Assembly: GCA_016709225.1 (NCBI GenBank)
Contig: JADJEE010000012.1
Location: forward strand, 2,771,501 to 2,835,500
Reading direction: 5' to 3'
Origin: Deltaproteobacteria bacterium
Lineage (GTDB): Bacteria > Myxococcota_A > Polyangia > Nannocystales > Nannocystaceae
DNA: 64,000 bases
Shown: positions 59,250-64,000 of the stretch, piece by piece
Layout: each line of letters begins with the position of its first letter
Numbering within the stretch: position 1 is the stretch's first letter
Notes under the pieces: generated by a model
Told to the model about the DNA's origin: nothing
The model's database searches: none
The model's input: the letters and a program-made list of their open reading frames with translations, nothing else
Made by a program: the position numbers and the translations under genes

Positions 59250-60401
59250 ATGGGCAGCTATCCCATCACCGCGTGCTCGCTCGCCAACGCCCTCGGCGAC
59301 GACGCGCGCGCGGTGATGGCCGCGCTCACGCGTGGTGATGGCGGGCTCGCCGATGACGTGCCCGGCTTCGCGCCGCGCTGGGTCGGCGCGTGCGGGTCGC
59401 TCGAGGCGCTGCCGCCGTCGTGGTCGGCGTACGACAACCGACAGGCGCGTGTCACCGCGCTCGCGTTGTCGCCGATGACGTCGGCGGTTGCCCGCGCATG
59501 CACGCGATGGGGCGCTTCGCGGGTCGCAGTGGTGGTCGGTACCAGCACCGGCGGCATCGCGGCCACCGAGGCGCGCTGGCCCGCGCTCGTGGCCGGGGGC
59601 GGTGAGGCCTACGACCTGCAGAAGCAGCACGCGCTGCAGGCGACGATCGATCTCATCCGCGGCCTCACGGGGCTGCGCGGTCCGGGCTACGCGATCTCGA
59701 CCGCGTGCTCGTCGAGCGCGAAGGCGTTCGGCTCGGCGCAGCGCATGCTCGACGCCGATCTCGCCGACGCGGTGCTGGTCGGCGGCGTCGACAGCCTCTG
59801 CGAGCTGACGCTGCGGGGCTTCGCAGCGCTCGAGCTGGTGTCGAGCACACCGTGCCGCCCGTTCGCGGCCGCGCGCGACGGCATCAGCCTCGGCGAAGGC
59901 GGCGCGTTCGCGTTGCTCGAACGCCGCGGCGATGCCCCGGTGAAGCTGTGCGGTGTCGGTGAGTCGTGCGACGCGTATCACATGAGCTCGCCGCAGCCCG
60001 ACGGCATCGGTGCGATCGCAGCGATGCGAGCGGCGTTGCAGGCGGCGGCCCTCGAGCCGGGACAGATCGGTTTCGTCAACGCGCACGCGACCGGTACCAC
60101 CGTCGGCGACGCGGCCGAGGCCGCCGCGATCGCGGCGGTGTTCGGTCGCGCCACGCCGGTGGTCGCGACCAAGGGCCTCACCGGCCACTTGCTCGGAGCC
60201 GCGGGTGCCACCGAGGTCGTGCTCTCGGCGCTGGCGCTCGAGCACGGGCAGCTGCCGGGCAGCCGCGGCGCGGCCCCGATCGACCCGACCCTCGCGATCG
60301 AGATCGTCGAGCACGCCCGCGGCATCGAGTGCGACTGGGCGCTGTCGAACTCGTTCGCGTTCGGGGGCAGCAATGCCGCGGTGATCGTGGGGCTGGCGTG
60401 A
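59250..60401 (+). CDS. Beta-ketoacyl-ACP synthase (KS, aryl-polyene-type)
   Basis: 383 residues from ATG at 59250. The catalytic triad is complete: Cys153 in STACSSSAKAFG, His279 in VNAHATGTTVGD and His313 (with Lys308) in TKGLTGHLLGAAGATE; the closing NSFAFGGSNAAV motif is also present. It belongs to the FabF-like elongating KS class, as in the type II PKS of aryl polyenes (ApeO-like). Expected role: chain elongation from ACP-bound malonyl units in the cytoplasm. The following genes overlap as GTGA, so KS and its partner are translationally coupled. Confidence 0.88.
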   Translation: MGSYPITACSLANALGDDARAVMAALTRGDGGLADDVPGFAPRWVGACGSLEALPPSWSAYDNRQARVTALALSPMTSAVARACTRWGASRVAVVVGTSTGGIAATEARWPALVAGGGEAYDLQKQHALQATIDLIRGLTGLRGPGYAISTACSSSAKAFGSAQRMLDADLADAVLVGGVDSLCELTLRGFAALELVSSTPCRPFAAARDGISLGEGGAFALLERRGDAPVKLCGVGESCDAYHMSSPQPDGIGAIAAMRAALQAAALEPGQIGFVNAHATGTTVGDAAEAAAIAAVFGRATPVVATKGLTGHLLGAAGATEVVLSALALEHGQLPGSRGAAPIDPTLAIEIVEHARGIECDWALSNSFAFGGSNAAVIVGLA

Positions 60402-61114
60402 GCGTCGCGTTCGTCCGTGGCTTCGCGCAGTGGACCGCCGAGGACGGCGCGCCGCAGGCGGTGCTGCTGCCCACACAACAGCGGCGCCGCTGCAGCCTGC
60501 TCACGCGCATGGTTGCCCACGTCACCGCGGAGCTGATCGACGACGGTCTCGTGCTCGACGACGCCGCGCTGGTGATCGGCACCGGCTTCGGCGAGATCTC
60601 GACCACCGTCGAGCTGATGGCAATGATGCACGCCGAGCCCGGCGAGCTCTCGCCGATCCGTTTCGCCGGCAGCGTGCACAATGCCGCGGCCGGGCAGCTC
60701 GCGATCGCCGTCGGTCATCGCGGCCGCCAGACCACCATCAGCGCCGGCACCCGCACGCTGGCGGCGGCGTGGCTCGAGGCGCTCGGCCTGCTCGGTGCCG
60801 GCGTCGGGCAGGTGTTGGTGGTGCTGGCCGACGAGCCGCTGCCGGCACCGCTGCATCCCCGCCACGATGCCCTGGCGGTCGCGTTGTGGCTGAGCGCATC
60901 GCCCGAGCGGGCCCGCGCGCGCGTGCAGTGGCTCGGCGATCGTCGCGATCCGCCGCCGTGGCCGCGCACGCCGGCGATGTTGCAGCACAACCCGGTGGTG
61001 CCGGCTTGGTGCCTGGGCGTCGCGATCGCCGACGCTCACGCGAGCACCGTGCGACTCGAGCCCGACGACGTGCGCGGCCACGCGGCCTGCGTGCGGGTGG
61101 AACCGCTGCCGTGA
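60398..61114 (+). CDS. Ketosynthase-like partner lacking catalytic Cys (chain-length-factor-like)
   Basis: 238 residues from GTG at 60398. The N-terminal KS-like domain (Ketoacyl-synt_2 type) shows VIGTGFGEISTTVELMAMM and SVHNAAAGQLAIAVGHRGRQTTISAGTRTLAAAW; the normal Cys position (S/T-A-C) is replaced by S-A-G, so it cannot condense. There is no second thiolase half. This is the usual layout of the chain-length factor that pairs with the KS of aryl polyene clusters (ApeC-like). It overlaps KS and dehydratase genes by 4 bases each. Confidence 0.72.
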   Translation: MSVAFVRGFAQWTAEDGAPQAVLLPTQQRRRCSLLTRMVAHVTAELIDDGLVLDDAALVIGTGFGEISTTVELMAMMHAEPGELSPIRFAGSVHNAAAGQLAIAVGHRGRQTTISAGTRTLAAAWLEALGLLGAGVGQVLVVLADEPLPAPLHPRHDALAVALWLSASPERARARVQWLGDRRDPPPWPRTPAMLQHNPVVPAWCLGVAIADAHASTVRLEPDDVRGHAACVRVEPLP

Positions 61115-61539
61115 GCGCCGAGCCGGTGCCCGCGCTCGCGCGGCTGGTGCCGCACCGCGGGGCGATGCTCTTGCTCGACGAGGTCGTGTCGGGCGATGCG
61201 CAGAGCATCGTCTGTCGCGTCACCCCCCGCGCCGACTCGTTGTTCGCGCGGGATGGGCACGTCGCCGCCGTGGTCGCGGTCGAGTACATGGCGCAGGCCT
61301 GCGCGGCGTGGCTGGGCTGGCAGGCGCTGCGGCGGGGCGAGCCACCGTCGGGCGGCTGGCTGGTGGGCCTGCGCGAGGTCGAGTTGTCGTGCGACGCCTT
61401 CGAGCTCGGGACCGCACTCGACGTGCACGCGCGCCACGGCTTCGGCGAGCTACGTCTCGCGAGCTTCGAGACCCGCGTGCTCGCGGGCTCGCAGGTGCTC
61501 GCGGTGGCGACGCTCAACGTGCTGCGACACGGCAGCTGA
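61111..61539 (+). CDS. Hotdog-fold 3-hydroxyacyl-ACP dehydratase (ApeP-like)
   Basis: 142 residues from GTG at 61111. LVPHRGAMLLLDEVV contains the catalytic His like FabZ (LPHRYPFLLVD), and VVAVEYMAQACAAWLGWQA provides the central hotdog helix with Glu. GWLVGLREVELSC corresponds to the fifth strand. Such short dehydratases remove water from 3-hydroxyacyl-ACP during polyene extension. It is the last gene of the operon; a DUF1552 gene on the opposite strand ends 5 bases later. Confidence 0.82.
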   Translation: MSAEPVPALARLVPHRGAMLLLDEVVSGDAQSIVCRVTPRADSLFARDGHVAAVVAVEYMAQACAAWLGWQALRRGEPPSGGWLVGLREVELSCDAFELGTALDVHARHGFGELRLASFETRVLAGSQVLAVATLNVLRHGS

Positions 61540-61544
61540 GGCGG

Positions 61545-62855
61545 CTAAGTGACGCCCTGCAGCGGGCCCGAGGCGGCCTCGCCGAAGCCGTCGCTCTCGA
61601 TGCCCATGGCGTTGCAGATCGAGGTCAGCACGTCGCAGTGCGAGACGCCGCCCTGACCGCGGTAGTCCATGTAGCGACCGCCGGCGAAGTGACCACCACC
61701 GTCGCCGATGATGACCATCGGGATGTTCTCGCTCGAGTGGCTCTCGCCCGCGCCCATCTCGCTCATCCAGAACACCACGGTGTTGTCGAGCAGGCCGTTC
61801 ATCTCGAGGTCGCCCAGCAGCCATGCGAGCTGCTTGGCGTGCCACTCGTAGATGCGGGTGAGCGCATCGCTACGGAAGGGATCGGAGTAACCGAACTCGT
61901 AGTGCGAGAGCCCGTGGTGCTCCGCGTCGGCGTCGGCCCAGCGGTGGTACATCTCGCTGTTCGAGTTGCTGAACTGCAGCACCGCGACCCGCGAGAGATC
62001 GCAGGCGAACGCCGCCGAGATCAGCTCGAGCTGCATCTGCGTCATGGTCGGGTAGTTGTCGTGGGCGGTGGGGTCGAGGCCTTGCGTCCACGCATCGAGC
62101 CGCTCGAGCGTGCACGCGGCGGTCACATCGCCGGGCCCCGGTGCGTTGCGCAGGGTCTCGATCGCAGCCGCATGGGCCTCGAGATCCGCACGATCGAGCG
62201 CGCGCGCCTCGGGCAGCAGCCGCGCCATGCGGGCGCTGGTGTAGTCCAGCGCCGAGCGCCGCATGGTCTCGGCGCGCAGCTGCTCGGCGGTCGGACCGGT
62301 GTCCGTGGGCACGAAGTCGCCGAACAGATCCTGCTTGGCCGCGTAGGGGTTGCTGTTGATGCCGAGCGGGTTGCCACCCTCGCCGAAGGTCATGCGGGTC
62401 CAGTTCGACGCGTACTCGGGGCTGCGCACGCCCAGGCGCAGCGCGGGCCGCCCCTCGCCGATCGAGAGGTTCACGAACTCGTCGATCGACGGTCCGGTCG
62501 AGTAGGTCTGACCCGAGAGGTTGCCGCGGCCGGTCAGCATCTGCGTCATGCCCTGCTCGTGGCCGTCGCCCGCGCCCTGCGTGAGCCGGTTGACGCCGTC
62601 GAGCACCAGCATGCGGCTCTTGAAGGCCTCGAGCGGCGAGAGGATCTGTCCGAACGTGAAGTCCGTCATCGACCCCTGCGGACGCCAGGTGTCGTGGATG
62701 GTGCCGTCGGGGGTGAACACGACCAGCAGGCGCTTGGGCTCGGTGGCCGCGCGAGCGGGGCGCTCGGCCCACGGCAGCATCGAGGCTCCGAGCCCGGCTC
62801 CGGCCCCGCGCAAGAGTCCACGACGGGTGATGGAGGGCAGTGCGATCCTGTTCAT
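61545..62855 (-). CDS. DUF1552 protein, Tat-exported (second copy)
   Basis: 436 residues from ATG at 62855 (AGGAG upstream). Twin-arginine signal TRRGLLRGAGAGLG, cleavage near RPARA. Body: KRLLVVFTPDGTIHDTWRP, LEAFKSRMLVLDGVNRLT, HEQGMTQMLTGRG, LGVRSPEYASNWTRMTFG, FACDLSRVAVLQFSNSNSEM, and WMSEMGAGESHSSENIPMVIIGDGGG, the metal-site-like end. Length as in the copy at 36509-37909 but the two are diverged. Only 7 bases separate it from the DUF1592 gene upstream on the same strand, so they form one unit. Confidence 0.88.
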   Translation of the reverse strand: MNRIALPSITRRGLLRGAGAGLGASMLPWAERPARAATEPKRLLVVFTPDGTIHDTWRPQGSMTDFTFGQILSPLEAFKSRMLVLDGVNRLTQGAGDGHEQGMTQMLTGRGNLSGQTYSTGPSIDEFVNLSIGEGRPALRLGVRSPEYASNWTRMTFGEGGNPLGINSNPYAAKQDLFGDFVPTDTGPTAEQLRAETMRRSALDYTSARMARLLPEARALDRADLEAHAAAIETLRNAPGPGDVTAACTLERLDAWTQGLDPTAHDNYPTMTQMQLELISAAFACDLSRVAVLQFSNSNSEMYHRWADADAEHHGLSHYEFGYSDPFRSDALTRIYEWHAKQLAWLLGDLEMNGLLDNTVVFWMSEMGAGESHSSENIPMVIIGDGGGHFAGGRYMDYRGQGGVSHCDVLTSICNAMGIESDGFGEAASGPLQGVT

Positions 62856-62862
62856 GGGTCTC

Positions 62863-64000
62863 CTAGACGGGGCCGACGCGGCGGTAGCGAAGCGCATCGC
62901 TGGTCGCGATCGCGATCAGCAGCTCCTGGATGTTCATGTCCGACTCGACGAAGCGCTGCGCAATCGTGTCGGTGGTGCAGCCGTCGGCGGCGCCCTCGCG
63001 CCGCCCCAGCGAGTAGCGGAACCACTGCGTGGCGACGCACTCGGCGACGTGCTCGCTGCCACCCATGCGGGCCAGCAGCTCGGTCGCGCCGTCGAAGGTG
63101 CCGTCGAGGTCGCCCGCTGCGATGACCTCACCGCTGGCGTCGACGTCGTTGCCGTTCTCGTCGATCTCGCGATAGCGACCGACGGCGTCGTAGTGCTCGA
63201 AGCCGAAGCCGATCGGGTCGAGCAGTGTGTGACAGCCCGAGCAGGATGGGCTGGCGGTGTGCTCGAAGAAGCGCTCGCGGTTGGTCACACCGGGCTCCGG
63301 CGCGGGCACGTCGAAGTCGATCGGGTCGCCGTTCTCATCGGTCGCGGGCGGTGGCGGCAGATCGGCGCACAACAGCTGCTCGCGCACGAACAACCCGCGC
63401 GCGATCGGGTCGGCGCGCGTGGCCTTGGCCGCGAGCGCGAGCACGGCCGGGTGCGTGAGCAGCCCGGGGCGCTGGTCCGCGTCGACCTCGACCTCGACGA
63501 ACGCGTCGCCGCTGACGCCGTCGATGCCGTAGGCCTGTGCGATCGCCTCGTTCACGAACATCGTCGACGGCGCGAGGAAGGCTGCCAGGGTCGGCTCGGG
63601 ACCGCGCAGCGTGGACTCGAGCGTGGTCAGCAGCGAGGTCCGCAGGTCGTCGGCGAGCTCGGGTGTGAACCAGCCGTATTGCGTCGGGTCCTTCGCGGCG
63701 TGGGCGAGTCCGTCGACGAAGGTCCACTCGACCAAGAAGCGTCGGATCGCGCGATCGGCCCGTGGGTCGGCGAGCATGCGCCGGGCCTGGGCTTCCACCG
63801 CGGCGGCGTCGTCGAGATCACCGGCCTCGGCGGCGGCGAGTAGCTCCTCGTCGGGCATCGAGTCCCACAGGAAGTACGACAGTCGCGACGCCAGCTCGGG
63901 GCCGGCGACTGCGACCACGTCGCCGACCTCGGCGTCGTCGGGGTCGTGCTCGAGCAGGTACAAGAAGTCGGGCGCGGTGAGGATTGCGATGAGCAGCGTC
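62863..64000 (-). CDS. DUF1592/DUF1588/DUF1585 haem protein, 5' part outside window
   Basis: About 380 residues are visible; the frame runs off the right edge. Visible order: a PDFLYLLEHD start, ELASRLSYFLWDSMPDEELL (DUF1592), FLVEWTFVDGLAHAAKD, GWFTPELADDLRTSLL, LTHPAVLALAAKATRADPIARGLFV (DUF1588), the haem motif SCSGCHTLLDPIGFGFEHYDAVG, and VATQWFRYSLGRREG (DUF1585). The partner DUF1552 follows. A second such pair occurs at 34.8-37.9 kb on the other strand. Function as in that copy. Confidence 0.87.
   Translation of the reverse strand, partial: TLLIAILTAPDFLYLLEHDPDDAEVGDVVAVAGPELASRLSYFLWDSMPDEELLAAAEAGDLDDAAAVEAQARRMLADPRADRAIRRFLVEWTFVDGLAHAAKDPTQYGWFTPELADDLRTSLLTTLESTLRGPEPTLAAFLAPSTMFVNEAIAQAYGIDGVSGDAFVEVEVDADQRPGLLTHPAVLALAAKATRADPIARGLFVREQLLCADLPPPPATDENGDPIDFDVPAPEPGVTNRERFFEHTASPSCSGCHTLLDPIGFGFEHYDAVGRYREIDENGNDVDASGEVIAAGDLDGTFDGATELLARMGGSEHVAECVATQWFRYSLGRREGAADGCTTDTIAQRFVESDMNIQELLIAIATSDALRYRRVGPV

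Overview
The window reads as chromosomal DNA of a very GC-rich predatory or soil-type myxobacterium, most likely of the Nannocystis/Plesiocystis/Enhygromyxa branch. This is inference from composition and protein style, not a database match. The main grounds are: many lipoproteins with a lipobox followed by Asp/Gly/Ser/Thr low-complexity linkers (one with a DDDPSGGKAD linker); a MYXO-CTERM-like C-terminus; a MopE-type Asp/Cys motif; RCC1 and FG-GAP propellers; and two DUF1592-DUF1552 pairs carrying CxxCH haem motifs. No rRNA, tRNA, CRISPR array, transposase or integrase was seen. Coding density is high. Many long antisense frames are GC-skew shadows.

Layout. 1-1.5 kb: a run of small membrane proteins (holin-superfamily, DUF3618, YtxH, DUF883-like). 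1.6-11.3 kb: secreted and lipoprotein genes, among them an FG-GAP protein, a one-haem lipoprotein, a seven-repeat RCC1 lipoprotein, an Uma2-type nuclease, a cytochrome c/copper monooxygenase/TPR fusion, a DUF695-RraB protein and a LolA-like carrier. 11.5-18.8 kb: an RND efflux operon with one adaptor and two different pumps. 18.9-29.1 kb: surface polysaccharide genes (GT4, GT2, WecB/TagA/CpsF) mixed with secreted proteins, including an 809-residue phosphodiester-glycosidase/propeller protein. 29.1-34.7 kb: a zinc-ribbon membrane protein, HDOD and soluble transhydrogenase genes overlapping as a pair, a eukaryote-type protein arginine methyltransferase-like gene, and a Gly-Asp-Thr repeat protein. 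34.8-41.6 kb: DUF1592/DUF1552, an ECF sigma factor operon and lipoproteins.

41.8-49.2 kb: three translationally coupled genes encoding an SNF2/RapA-type helicase, an SbcD/Mre11-like nuclease and an SbcC/Rad50-like ATPase. The ATPase has no zinc-hook Cys pair and instead a small non-coiled insert in its arm. This is the best candidate for a little-described DNA-processing or defence system. 49.2-55.2 kb: DUF2834/XRE pair, a lipoprotein followed by a clear intrinsic terminator, a cytochrome P450, another lipoprotein and a sodium:solute symporter.

55.3-61.5 kb: an aryl-polyene-like operon consisting of an MMPL exporter, a DUF3261 lipoprotein, a glyoxalase-like protein with a long Lys/Ala/Pro repeat tail, a ketosynthase, a ketosynthase-like partner without catalytic Cys (chain-length-factor-like) and a hotdog dehydratase. 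Acyl carrier protein, ketoreductase and ligase are not in the window, and the LolA-like gene of such clusters is about 45 kb away. 61.5-64 kb: a second DUF1592-DUF1552 pair on the minus strand, cut by the window edge.
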